Of a DNA stretch of 34,068 nucleotides, positions 7,344 to 16,203 are shown one piece after another (position 1 is the stretch's first letter; the number at the start of each line of letters is the position of its first letter). Position numbers and translations under genes: made by a program. The notes beneath the pieces were generated by a model. The model did not search any database and had not been told where the DNA came from. It saw only the letters and a list, made by a program, of their open reading frames with translations. The DNA comes from Candidatus Latescibacterota bacterium (lineage in GTDB: Bacteria; Latescibacterota; UBA2968; UBA8231), in NCBI GenBank assembly GCA_021295675.1, contig JAGWBY010000003.1:533-34600 (forward strand), given 5' to 3'.

Positions 7344-8801
7344 TCAACTCCTGTTGGGGTTGTTTTCAACGATAAAAGACACGCCATCGGACATCTGCGT
7401 CATTCGGCCTAGGAACAGGCTGCCCTTGGCGAGGAACATAGCCCTTTGCATAGTGCCATCTCGCATGCGATCCAGCGCATGGCCTAGGTAGGGAATGCCG
7501 GAGGCGATATGCCCTTGGGTGGGCGAAAAACCGGGCATCCCGTACGTCTGGATGAAAGCCGGTATCTCCGACCGGTCAATCTCTTTGCCGAGGACAGCCA
7601 AGGCGGCAAGCACTTGGTAATTCCGCCTAGGGACATCACCGCTGCCCGCGGGCTCTGTGGCCTCGGGATTGTGCAACTCGGTAGCGTACTTGTCCACATC
7701 TCTGAACCTCAAGCCCAGCCTAGCCAGAGGTCGGGAGACCAGCTCCTCGAAGACGGCCTGCTGGGACGAACCAGCCCCGACACCGTGCCGTCCTACCGAG
7801 TCCAGCCGCAACACCGGACTGAGGCCGTCGTCCGGGCCCACCAGTACTGCTACCGCCGCCAACACATCCTCTATGATGGGGTGGTCGCAGCGCAGATGGC
7901 CCTGAAACTTCATTCCTAGCTTGGCCAAGGAGGATCCTCCCACCACAACGACTTCGTTGAACACGCCTGAACTCACCAGAGCCCCAGCCATCACCAAGGC
8001 GTGCGCCGGCCCACAGCAAAAGGCCTTGACGTCGGATCCGGTCGCATTGCTCAGACTGCACATCTCGCCGATGGCTTTGGCCAGATTCCCTCCTCCTCTC
8101 TGGTAGCGCTCTCCGACGGCTTCCTCGCCGCTATTGATAATATAATCGACCGCAGTCGGATTGAGGCGGGCGTCGCGCAACAGCGTCCTCAGCGCCATAG
8201 CGGCCGAGACTTTGCACGTCAGGTTTTCGAGCAACACATCCGCGGTCAGAGTGTCATCTTCTTCGTGGGCGCGATGTATGCATCCGACTAGACGCCCGTT
8301 TTTGAGGAAGAGAGGCAGCGCTGCTTCCAAGTCAGCCACTCTAGTCTGGATTGCCGCGTAGGGCTGGCCGTTGTCGAGCCGCTCCAATTCGGAGTCGTGC
8401 ACCAAGCTATGGTCGGCCAAGGCTTCTCTAACTTCAGAGGTGAATTCCTCTTCCAGCCAGACCAAGTCGAACGCATCGGCTATCTTGAGGAGCCCATAGA
8501 GGGTTTCTTCCGGCATGATCTCGCCGTGGGGATAGCTCCGCTGCCAAGGACTGTTCCCTGCGAACCAAGGCCGCTCGCGGGTGGCGAGTTCGTCGGGCAT
8601 AACTCCCCCCAGAAAGACCTGATTGGGGGCATAGGCCGCCGCTTCTGGATACGAGCGAAGATGCAGCGCAATTTGCTCCCAAAGCTCCGGGGTTTTCAGG
8701 AGTTCGCGGCGCGGTTTGGAACCATAGCGCACCAATCCGGGGGCATGCGCTAGGAAGTATCTAGCGCCCTTGATCACGGGTTGGACAGCGTTCGGCTTCA
8801 T
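7344..8801 (-). CDS. grdC: Glycine/sarcosine/betaine reductase component C, beta subunit (GrdC)
   Basis: This 485-aa cytoplasmic protein matches GrdC along its length. Landmarks are VIKGARYFLAHAPGLV near the start, APNQVFLGGVMPDELA, GEIMPEETLYGLLKI, RLVGCIHRAHEED, ENLTCKVSAAMALR, QRGGGNLAKAIGEM, FCCGPAHAL (about 261-268), GRHGVGAGSSQQAV, PEATEPAGSGDVPRRNY and GMPGFSPTQGHI. The fold is thiolase/FabH-like. With GrdD it takes the acetyl group from GrdA and releases acetyl phosphate. No grdD lies beside it or elsewhere in the window, which is unusual. The chosen ATG (8801-8799) overlaps the TGA of the upstream PPIase gene (8800-8798) as ATGA, implying translational coupling. A longer start at 8846 is possible but adds a non-family N terminus. 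Confidence 0.93.
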   Translation of the reverse strand: MKPNAVQPVIKGARYFLAHAPGLVRYGSKPRRELLKTPELWEQIALHLRSYPEAAAYAPNQVFLGGVMPDELATRERPWFAGNSPWQRSYPHGEIMPEETLYGLLKIADAFDLVWLEEEFTSEVREALADHSLVHDSELERLDNGQPYAAIQTRVADLEAALPLFLKNGRLVGCIHRAHEEDDTLTADVLLENLTCKVSAAMALRTLLRDARLNPTAVDYIINSGEEAVGERYQRGGGNLAKAIGEMCSLSNATGSDVKAFCCGPAHALVMAGALVSSGVFNEVVVVGGSSLAKLGMKFQGHLRCDHPIIEDVLAAVAVLVGPDDGLSPVLRLDSVGRHGVGAGSSQQAVFEELVSRPLARLGLRFRDVDKYATELHNPEATEPAGSGDVPRRNYQVLAALAVLGKEIDRSEIPAFIQTYGMPGFSPTQGHIASGIPYLGHALDRMRDGTMQRAMFLAKGSLFLGRMTQMSDGVSFIVENNPNRS

Positions 8802-10330
8802 CGCGTATTGCCGGTATTCAACCCGGCCAGATGCTCGTCGAACCACTTTACCTCCCCGGCGTAGACCTTGCGCAACGAGTCGATGTAGACTTCAAAAGCC
8901 CGCCTCGCATGCTTCAGCTTGACTTGACGACGGACGTGCTTGCGCACCTTTGCAAAGGGGATCTGGTGCGGTTCAATGGGCTCGTCTAGCCTGAATACAG
9001 CGAACTTGCCGTCCAGTTCCACCGGCCCTTGGATCTGCCCGACTTGCTGCCTTTCTTTGCGCTGGAACAGACTGTAATAGGGCGAACCCTGGAGGGCATA
9101 AATGACCATATGTCCGTCTTGATCGACGTGCATATGCCCGTGTCCGGGATCCGTCCTTGGACGCACTGAGTGATTGTGGGCCAGATCCTCCAAGCTTTGT
9201 CCCGCCTCTGCGGCCCGTCGGATATCCACAGCTTCCTCCCGGGTATTGAGCAGGACCTCGGTCAAGTAGACCGCTCCAGGGACGCTGTACCCTTCTATAT
9301 GCGCCTCGTAGTACTGCTGCACTTCTTCCTCTGAAGGGGGAGGGAGCAGATCGACTACTTCTCGCTGGCGCAGTTGTCTGATCAGCAATTCTTCGTATTT
9401 GGCGTCCTTCCAGGCCAAAAACTCGGCGTTTTGATCGAACCCTTGCCGGCGGCCCTCCCGCAGCAGTAGGGTATCGGACAGGGCCTTGGGATCGCTAGCA
9501 ATGGATTGAGACAGACTATCTTTTTTCTTCAGCTCTTCGAGGTATTCGAGGTGCCGGGCCTTCCATTTGCGCCGGCGCACTTTTGTGGCCAATTGCTCCT
9601 TTAGCCGGTCAAAGGGGAGTCTATAGCGATCGAGAATCGTGAGCACTTCGTATCCCTCTACTGTGCGGATGGGCGCGCTGATGCCCCCCACAGGCAGATC
9701 GAAGATCACCTCCTGCAGCACCGGGGCCACGTCCTCCGGGCCGAAGAAGTGCCCCAAGTCCCCTCCCTTTTCCGTGGCGGCCTTTAGGGAGCGAGCTGCT
9801 GCCAACGCGGCAAAATCCGCTCCTTGCTCCAATTCGCGGACGACTTTTCGGGCCTCTTCCTCGGTGGCGCAGAGAACGCGGGCGGGCCGGACCATCCAGC
9901 CCAGATCGGCTTCTTCGTACTCCTGGAGCAGGTCTCCTTCGGTCACTTCAACCTGCCGGGTGATATATTCGGCTGTAACTTGGTAGATCAATTTTTTATT
10001 GGCGCGCTGCACCAGTTCTGTTCTCAACTCCGGCATCCTCCTATATCCCTTGTTCCCGGCTTCGAGCAGCATTAGCTGGCGGTCCACCAAGCTCTGGAGG
10101 TGTTCGCGCTGGGCCGCCGCTTCGGAGGCGACTGCATGAAAGGCCGTGGGTAGGTTCTGTTCGTACTGCCGCAATGCTCCTGCGGTGATCACCTCGTCGC
10201 CGACCTGTACCAGCGGCGGGTCCGCCGCGGTCTGCGGCTGAGGTTCACAACTGCCAAGAACGAATAGACCAACTGCGGCCAGCAACCAAGCCCAGCAAGG
10301 CGACCTGCGTCGTTTTCCACGACAATTCAT
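8798..10330 (-). CDS. Parvulin-type peptidyl-prolyl isomerase lipoprotein (SurA/PrsA-like)
   Basis: The 510-aa product has a basic N terminus, a hydrophobic stretch and a lipobox LGSC, so it should be lipid-anchored at about Cys28. A SurA-like N-terminal region (VQVGDEVITAGALRQYEQ) follows. The first rotamase-like domain, about residues 145-240, includes GADFAALAAARS, GGDLGHFFGPEDVAPVLQ and FDLPVGGISAPI. A long charged helix comes next, then a second degenerate rotamase-like domain, about 350-457. Such proteins fold or escort outer-membrane and secreted proteins in the periplasm, which fits the barrel-like and FlgD-tailed proteins encoded just upstream. It starts 9 bases after the preceding lipoprotein gene with an AGGAAG SD and overlaps grdC by ATGA. 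The organism-level role is inferred. Confidence 0.82.
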   Translation of the reverse strand: MNCRGKRRRSPCWAWLLAAVGLFVLGSCEPQPQTAADPPLVQVGDEVITAGALRQYEQNLPTAFHAVASEAAAQREHLQSLVDRQLMLLEAGNKGYRRMPELRTELVQRANKKLIYQVTAEYITRQVEVTEGDLLQEYEEADLGWMVRPARVLCATEEEARKVVRELEQGADFAALAAARSLKAATEKGGDLGHFFGPEDVAPVLQEVIFDLPVGGISAPIRTVEGYEVLTILDRYRLPFDRLKEQLATKVRRRKWKARHLEYLEELKKKDSLSQSIASDPKALSDTLLLREGRRQGFDQNAEFLAWKDAKYEELLIRQLRQREVVDLLPPPSEEEVQQYYEAHIEGYSVPGAVYLTEVLLNTREEAVDIRRAAEAGQSLEDLAHNHSVRPRTDPGHGHMHVDQDGHMVIYALQGSPYYSLFQRKERQQVGQIQGPVELDGKFAVFRLDEPIEPHQIPFAKVRKHVRRQVKLKHARRAFEVYIDSLRKVYAGEVKWFDEHLAGLNTGNTR

Positions 10331-10339
10331 CCGGTCTTC

Positions 10340-11122
10340 CTACTTCCGGGCCAACTCAATGCGCCCGTCCGGATACTCCCGTCCGATGTCCCGCTCGAAT
10401 CGGGTGGTGACATCAAGCGTCTCAATGGGTTGGTCCCTAAAATCGAAGCGCACGGCGATGTTGGGAATGTGGACGGTCAGCTTGGCGACATCAGGAGCTA
10501 GGGTTTTGAAGACGATATATCCTTCTCGCTCTTGGCCGCTGAAGATCATCTCGTCGGCGAACAAGGTGCGCCTGAGAATGCTCTGACGCTCCTGCCAGAT
10601 GTGGTACTCTCCGCCCCGGCGCATGCCCCGACTTCTATCCCCGCTACTGGCTGCCCCGCCACCGGACCCACCTAGGGAAAAACTCCGGTAGTAAATTTTG
10701 AGTTGGGCAAAACTAAGCGCGAAGTACTTGCGGCCGTTGTCGGTCTCAATGTAGAGGCTAGTGGGGTCTATGTGGACCTTGGGATAGGCGTAGTTCTTCA
10801 CGCTCAACCGAAAGACCGTAAAGCGGCTGGGAGTCCGGTTTGTCCTAAAGACCTTTGTCCGGCCGTAGGTATAGGGGTTGGTCCCCTGCTCTGTGGCCAC
10901 ACTGAACTGGCGGTTCAATTCCTCGTCGTTCATGGGGCGCAATTGGATTTCCAGACGTCCTGCGGTGAAAATGACGGAGCCGTCGTCGGTGATCCTCTTG
11001 CCCTCGCCCTGAACTGCTTCGTCCATCGGCCTCAGATTGCCGGCATAGTAGTGATAGGCACAACTCGCAGTCAAGCCGATTAATCCCAGTGCCAGCAAAA
11101 GGACGCAGTATACTCTGTGCAT
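10340..11122 (-). CDS. Predicted lipoprotein of unknown function
   Basis: This 260-aa protein begins MHRVYCVLLLALGLIGLTAS followed by Cys21, a type II signal peptide with lipobox LTASC. The mature part is mostly beta-strand-like with alternating hydrophobic residues (RFTVFRLSVKNYAYPKVHI, YIVFKTLAPDVAKLTVHI) and a glycine/serine-rich linker near residues 150-170. I recognise no named family. It sits between the third FlgD-tailed protein and the PPIase lipoprotein, with gaps of 43 and 9 bases. A part in the same envelope assembly is therefore plausible but only inferred. Confidence 0.75.
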   Translation of the reverse strand: MHRVYCVLLLALGLIGLTASCAYHYYAGNLRPMDEAVQGEGKRITDDGSVIFTAGRLEIQLRPMNDEELNRQFSVATEQGTNPYTYGRTKVFRTNRTPSRFTVFRLSVKNYAYPKVHIDPTSLYIETDNGRKYFALSFAQLKIYYRSFSLGGSGGGAASSGDRSRGMRRGGEYHIWQERQSILRRTLFADEMIFSGQEREGYIVFKTLAPDVAKLTVHIPNIAVRFDFRDQPIETLDVTTRFERDIGREYPDGRIELARK

Positions 11123-11165
11123 ACCAGATTATCCTATTCGGGGTTTGATCGCATCTAGGAGTATC

Positions 11166-13376
11166 TCAATAGAGCATGGCCAAGATCCCGGTCTGCCTTT
11201 TGAGTGTGTCGTCCGCATCCGCTGTTATGTGATATAGGTAGATTCCGGGGGGCAGTATCCATCCCCTGTCGTCTCGACCGTCCCAGCGCAACTCGACTAC
11301 ACCAGCCCCGTGCCGCCCGTAGCCTAGGCTTCGCACCCGACGCCCCGACAGGTCGTACAGGTCCACGGTCAGTTCTATGGGCTCGGAGACCAGAAAGAGT
11401 TCAACGGTGATTAGGGCCTCGTCGTTAATCCCGTCGCCGTTGGGCGTGAAGGGATTGGGTGCCACTAGGGGCTTATTGATGAGACCCCCTAAACTTTCTG
11501 CCACTACGGTGAATGCGTCCGTACTCAGTTCGGGACTGGCATCCCCGGGTTCCGTGGGCTGGGGAATGACTTGTCCTCCCTCTTCGGCGTCGTTCCATAC
11601 CGCGCTGGTGAACTGCCACGAGCCATTGAAGAGGGTTGAGGTGAAGATGATCTCAATAGTCCTCTCCTGTCCCGGCGGAAAATCGGCCGCGTCGAGGGTC
11701 GGCAGCTTCACCAATAGTTTGCTAGAGCTGCGGACCGAGTCCAAGACAATGGTCTGGGCGAACTGCCCCAGTGAATCGAGTCCGCCGGGCTCTGGCGGCA
11801 ACCGCTGCGGTTCCACCCCCTCGGTGGCTGCCATTGGTATCTCTATCCAAGGCTGGTCGTCCACCTTGAGCGTCTGGATCCTAGTGGCCGAGTTGGGCAC
11901 GGCGATCTCGATGCGGTTGAAGCCCCTTTGGTCGTTTGGGTCAAAGAAGGGTTTGAGAAAATAGCGGAACGTGGTCTCCTCGCCTAAGAACGCCTGGGGA
12001 GGAAAGACTTCGCCGCGGACTCCTTGGCCCACTACGGGAACATCGTATTCGAACTCGAGGAAGTCGAAGAGCACCGCGCTGTGCTGCAAACTGTCGAAGA
12101 AGATGCGAAATTGCAGATAGCGGGTCTGACCGGGCAAGGGCAGTAGTATGCCGCTCTCCTCTGCTGGCCGCGTCTCATCAATCAAGCCATCCTCGTAGCG
12201 GAGCGATGCCGACCAGAAACTCCAGCCCCTAGGGCCATCGCTCCCCAAGGGGGCACCCAGCTCGTTGTAGGGTAGGTTGTGTTCTGGTACCCGCACCAGC
12301 GAGTTGAGATTCGCCCAACTGAACGCGTCTAGGGTCTGGCCGTTTTCGTCCCGCATATCGACCTCATCCTTCCCTACGCGCCGCTGATAAATGTGGGTAT
12401 CCAAGGAGTTGCCGGCGCGGAACTGAATGCGCACGTCCCCTCCCTCTCCTAGGCGGCGGGCCTTCCAGCGAACCTTTCCCCAAATGACCGAATTGTCCCC
12501 TTGGCCGGGGAACTGGCTCTCTACTTCTGTGCGGTCTTTTAGCTTGTACCGATCCCACTGCTGGGCATAGCGCCGCACGCCGGGCGGATTCGCGCCCAAG
12601 TCGATTATCTCCGAGGCGTAGAAACCATCCGTGGGGTACCCATCTCCGTAAATTTCTACCTCGGCGATTTCCCAGTACTCGCCGGGTGGATGGCGGGAGA
12701 GAATGTCCACCATCCCCATCAGCAGTGGTCGCTCCAGAGATATATCCTTGATCACGGGTATTTGCTGGCCGACTTGGGCAGGGATCACAAAGGGATAGAC
12801 ACTCAGCCTGTTGTTGCTGATGTGCGCGGCATTCCCGTAGCGCACCCAGTAATCCCGCATGGTGGCCTCAGGCACGCTGGGGCGCGGCTGGAAAACGATC
12901 CGATGGATGTAGTAGTAGCCCTGAAAGCGGAGGTCGAAGCGGGCATTGTCGTCTCGGGTGGTGAGACCGTAGGCAGTGAACAGATCGCCGTCGGCCATCT
13001 TGGCCCTGTTTTCTTTGGTCCCCCCGTAGGCCGTGGTATTGAAGGGATCGGCGACTTCTATGCGGACTCCCGCCTCGCTGGGGATAATGGCGATATCTGT
13101 ACCGAACTCACCCTTCTGGGCTCGTTCGGCAAGCAAGGCGACCAAGTTCAAAGTGCTGTCTAGGCGGACGGGACTGACCCAGGTGCTACCGTCCTCGTCT
13201 TGGAGGATTTCCAAGGCCCAGCCCCGACCCCACCTAGTGATCCCACTCACTGGGACCAGTTGCCAAGGATGCGTCTCGTCTCCCACGCGCCACGTTGCGA
13301 CCTCTGCTGAGAGCGCGCCTGCAGCCACCAAGGACAGCGCGCCGCAGATCAGTAGGCTCTTCTTCTGTCTATTCAT
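11166..13376 (-). CDS. Secreted protein with discoidin-like region and FlgD-like C-terminal domain (third of three)
   Basis: The 736-aa product has a type I signal peptide (MNRQKKSLLICGALSLVAAG, then ALSAE). A likely F5/8-type-C-like region at about 100-250 (MADGDLFTAYGL, FDLRFQGYYYIHRIVF) is followed by beta-rich segments. The last 100 residues form a FlgD-Ig/CTD-like module: APNPFTPNGDGIND, LYDLSGRRVRSL, WDGRDDRGWILPPGIYLYHI, ending in Tyr. Such tails act in other FCB bacteria as structural or sorting domains for surface proteins. ATG 13376 is preferred over the upstream TTG (13394), because GGAGG lies within the extended N terminus, 11 bases before the ATG. It follows the barrel-like gene by 37 bases. 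Confidence 0.8.
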   Translation of the reverse strand: MNRQKKSLLICGALSLVAAGALSAEVATWRVGDETHPWQLVPVSGITRWGRGWALEILQDEDGSTWVSPVRLDSTLNLVALLAERAQKGEFGTDIAIIPSEAGVRIEVADPFNTTAYGGTKENRAKMADGDLFTAYGLTTRDDNARFDLRFQGYYYIHRIVFQPRPSVPEATMRDYWVRYGNAAHISNNRLSVYPFVIPAQVGQQIPVIKDISLERPLLMGMVDILSRHPPGEYWEIAEVEIYGDGYPTDGFYASEIIDLGANPPGVRRYAQQWDRYKLKDRTEVESQFPGQGDNSVIWGKVRWKARRLGEGGDVRIQFRAGNSLDTHIYQRRVGKDEVDMRDENGQTLDAFSWANLNSLVRVPEHNLPYNELGAPLGSDGPRGWSFWSASLRYEDGLIDETRPAEESGILLPLPGQTRYLQFRIFFDSLQHSAVLFDFLEFEYDVPVVGQGVRGEVFPPQAFLGEETTFRYFLKPFFDPNDQRGFNRIEIAVPNSATRIQTLKVDDQPWIEIPMAATEGVEPQRLPPEPGGLDSLGQFAQTIVLDSVRSSSKLLVKLPTLDAADFPPGQERTIEIIFTSTLFNGSWQFTSAVWNDAEEGGQVIPQPTEPGDASPELSTDAFTVVAESLGGLINKPLVAPNPFTPNGDGINDEALITVELFLVSEPIELTVDLYDLSGRRVRSLGYGRHGAGVVELRWDGRDDRGWILPPGIYLYHITADADDTLKRQTGILAMLY

Positions 13377-13413
13377 AATCGATACTGCCTCCAAGTTCCG
13401 CCGAGAAGCGAAC

Positions 13414-16158
13414 TCACTCGCCGAAACCAGCGTACAGCGTGAGGAAGAGGCTGCTTTCCGTATGAGCCTTGGCCGCGGACTCCCGATCGACCCTGGCGAT
13501 GTGGATGCCCGCCTGGGCCCACAAGTCGTAGCCCAAGTAGGCTACGTTGTTGGTGAGTTGAAGAGTGTAGATCAGCTCATTGCGATCCGAGCGGACCGGA
13601 TCGTTTTCGAGGATTTCCCTGAACTGGTTGACGTAAAAGTATTCTAGGCCGACCTGCAGGGTGGTCCTGGATAGGATCGAAATGCGGCCTATTAGGGACA
13701 AAAGCTCCCGTAGTTCGGTGGTAGCCACGCGGATCTGGTCTTCTTTACGGGTGGGCCGGTAGCGCAAAAACTCGTTCTTCCAGCGCGGCTCCAGCCGCAG
13801 AGCGCCCAAGTTAAAGGTGTATTCCGCCTTGTTGATGATCCCCAATAGGCTGGCTATCTCCCGGATGGCTTGCTGCTGCTTGAAAGGCCGCTCAGCGAAG
13901 TCCACTTGGCGGAAGAACTCGTATTTGAAGCGGTTGACAAAGCGCAAGTTGTCTGTGGCGTATCGGTAGCCCAAGTACAGGGTATTGGCCCAAGCATTGC
14001 GAGCGGGCAGGGGGTCTTCAAAAGGCACGAAATCTCCTCGCGATCCCTCTCGGAGCACCCATTCTATTACGTTGTCGCGGATATCGTCCTCAACCCGGCG
14101 CAGATTGTCGTAGAATTGCAGCCGTCCTAGCCGCGGAAAATCCTTCTCGTAGGTCAGCAATAGATAGGTACTTTTGTTCCGCCGATCATCCGCCAATTGC
14201 CTCTCGCGCTGGCGTCCCACGCTCAGACGGGCGTCGGGACCCAGACTGGAACCGACGTAGATATTGTAGCCCCGCCGATCCCGCTTGTAGAGATAGTCCG
14301 GCTGGGTGTCGTTCTCAAAGCGATCGACAATACCGTTGTTGTTCATGTCGATCCCAAAGAGGAAGTCCGGCCGATCCGAACTGTAGCGCAGGAAGGGCTC
14401 TTCGTAATCGGGGATAGTGTTGGGACGCCGGAGATTGTCATTCTGGTTGAAATCGACGATGAAGTCTCTGTTTTCGTCCCAGCCTGGAAAGACTTCGGTA
14501 TCGCGGGTAAAACCGCGGCGGAACCAGTCGGGAAAGCGGTCCTGGTCGTCGTTGTCCTCGACAAATTCGTAGACAAACTGGCGGTTGTCGTCGTAGAGGA
14601 TTGGTCCTAGATCATTCTGGATGCCCGCTAGGAAAGTGCTGGTACTGTAGCTTGGATCCATGCTGTAGGCTTCGGCAAAAAAGAACAGCGGATGAGCCCG
14701 TTTGTACAGATTCAGAAACCAAGCCTGTCCGCTCTCCAGAGAAGGCGTGTGTTCGGTCACATCGGTTTCCAGGCGGCGTGGATAGCGCTTGTGTTGCCGG
14801 TTGTGGGCGAATTCGCCCGCTAGGAAAAATCCGTACGCATTTTCCACATCGAGGGTAAAACCGAAGATTTCGTTGCCTACGGGCAGCCCGTAATGAAGGG
14901 AGATAAAACGCTGGTTGGAGCCGTCCTGGACGTTGCCCGGAGCGCGAATTGTGCGCTCGGGAATGCCCTCGGACAGCGTCACCGGTTGGCGTTTCTGGTT
15001 CACTTGGCGGTTGGAGGTCAGGTCGATGCGATAGTCATTGGCCAGCAGCAGCACGAATTCGACGCTCTTGATCCGATCGGGAGCCGGACCAAAGGCCTGG
15101 CGGTATTCCGGCCCCTCCAGATCGTATATCAGGGTTATGACTTCACTGCCATCGGCCGAGAGAAAGCCTTCCTGGCGGAAGCCGCCTTGGATAGTGGGAA
15201 AAAAGTTGAGGATGGAATTGTCGTCCAGACGACGGCGATTGCTAAAGCGCTTGCCGTCGATATTGGTGATGATGATCTCTTCCTGGAAGAAGGCCGCACC
15301 GCCATCGCCGTCTTCGGGCGAGTCGTCGCTCAAGCGGATCTCAATGCGCGATACATCGTTGTTCTGCCCTTCGGTCAAGGTACCCCTGAACGGGTTCCCC
15401 GAGAAGGCCTGATTCTTGGTCTGTGCATTGAACGCGCTGACATAGGTAGTCCCCAACTGGACGAAATCACCCAACTGGACGGTGCCGCGACCTCCCAATA
15501 GATTGGTGTCATTGGAGCGCTCACCCGCTCCGGTGGGGCCTTGGTCGCCGACTGCCCCGGCCGCGCTGGGACGCGAGGCAAGGAGGGTGAACTCGTACTT
15601 GTCGCTGGCCACATCGAACTGCATACCAGTAAAGCTCGGTTTGGAAAAGGTCATGGGCGTCAGCGTCGTCCGAATCCTGTCGCCCACGGTCAGGCTGTAG
15701 AAATACTGGCCCTTCGAGTCCGAGGCGATCACCAAGTTATTGAACCAGGATCTGAACTCGCTGCCCTTGAACAGGGCATTCCCGGCTACCTGAGGGGTGG
15801 AGACGCGCCAGTCGTATACGAGTTTGCCGCGGGTGATGAAATTGCCGTAGAGATCGTAGAAATAGTCCCCTTCGAGCGAGGTGTTCACGTACCTGAGGTA
15901 GTGGCTGCGAGCGTAGTTAGAATACTGCCACTGGCGCCACTGGAATTCGTAGAACAATTCCTGGGGGACGTACCACTTCTTGACCGCGGGATCCAAGGCA
16001 TCAAAAAGCACTCCCGAACCCTGCAATTCATAGGAAATCTCGCCGCCGCGCCGCTCCCCCAAGCGGGTGCCGATTTCTTGGGCTTGGAGCGGCTCCTCTG
16101 CGAGCAGGGCACACAGGACGAAAAAACATACGAAACTTCTGCCGTATGGTCTGTGCAC
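13414..16158 (-). CDS. Large outer-membrane beta-barrel-like protein of unknown family
   Basis: The 914-aa product starts at GTG behind a strong AGGAGGG SD and carries a signal peptide cleaved near EPLQAQ. The sequence is dominated by amphipathic beta-strand-like stretches rich in aromatic and charged residues (YLGYRYATDNLRFVNRFKYEF, GLEYFYVNQFREI, YTLQLTNNVAYLGYDLWAQAGIHI). It ends LTLYAGFGE, with aromatic residues near the C terminus as in barrels. Two Asp-rich EF-hand/TSP3-like loops, DENRDFIVDFNQND and DMNNNGIVDRFEND, lie near residues 535-605 and may bind calcium. I recognise no named family. It is flanked on both sides by FlgD-tailed secreted proteins, suggesting an outer-membrane partner, pore or scaffold for them. 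A purely structural protein is an alternative. Confidence 0.78.
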   Translation of the reverse strand: MHRPYGRSFVCFFVLCALLAEEPLQAQEIGTRLGERRGGEISYELQGSGVLFDALDPAVKKWYVPQELFYEFQWRQWQYSNYARSHYLRYVNTSLEGDYFYDLYGNFITRGKLVYDWRVSTPQVAGNALFKGSEFRSWFNNLVIASDSKGQYFYSLTVGDRIRTTLTPMTFSKPSFTGMQFDVASDKYEFTLLASRPSAAGAVGDQGPTGAGERSNDTNLLGGRGTVQLGDFVQLGTTYVSAFNAQTKNQAFSGNPFRGTLTEGQNNDVSRIEIRLSDDSPEDGDGGAAFFQEEIIITNIDGKRFSNRRRLDDNSILNFFPTIQGGFRQEGFLSADGSEVITLIYDLEGPEYRQAFGPAPDRIKSVEFVLLLANDYRIDLTSNRQVNQKRQPVTLSEGIPERTIRAPGNVQDGSNQRFISLHYGLPVGNEIFGFTLDVENAYGFFLAGEFAHNRQHKRYPRRLETDVTEHTPSLESGQAWFLNLYKRAHPLFFFAEAYSMDPSYSTSTFLAGIQNDLGPILYDDNRQFVYEFVEDNDDQDRFPDWFRRGFTRDTEVFPGWDENRDFIVDFNQNDNLRRPNTIPDYEEPFLRYSSDRPDFLFGIDMNNNGIVDRFENDTQPDYLYKRDRRGYNIYVGSSLGPDARLSVGRQRERQLADDRRNKSTYLLLTYEKDFPRLGRLQFYDNLRRVEDDIRDNVIEWVLREGSRGDFVPFEDPLPARNAWANTLYLGYRYATDNLRFVNRFKYEFFRQVDFAERPFKQQQAIREIASLLGIINKAEYTFNLGALRLEPRWKNEFLRYRPTRKEDQIRVATTELRELLSLIGRISILSRTTLQVGLEYFYVNQFREILENDPVRSDRNELIYTLQLTNNVAYLGYDLWAQAGIHIARVDRESAAKAHTESSLFLTLYAGFGE

Positions 16159-16203
16159 AATACCCTCCTGTCCAGGCTCGAGTGGAATTATCTAGACCTC
16201 GAC

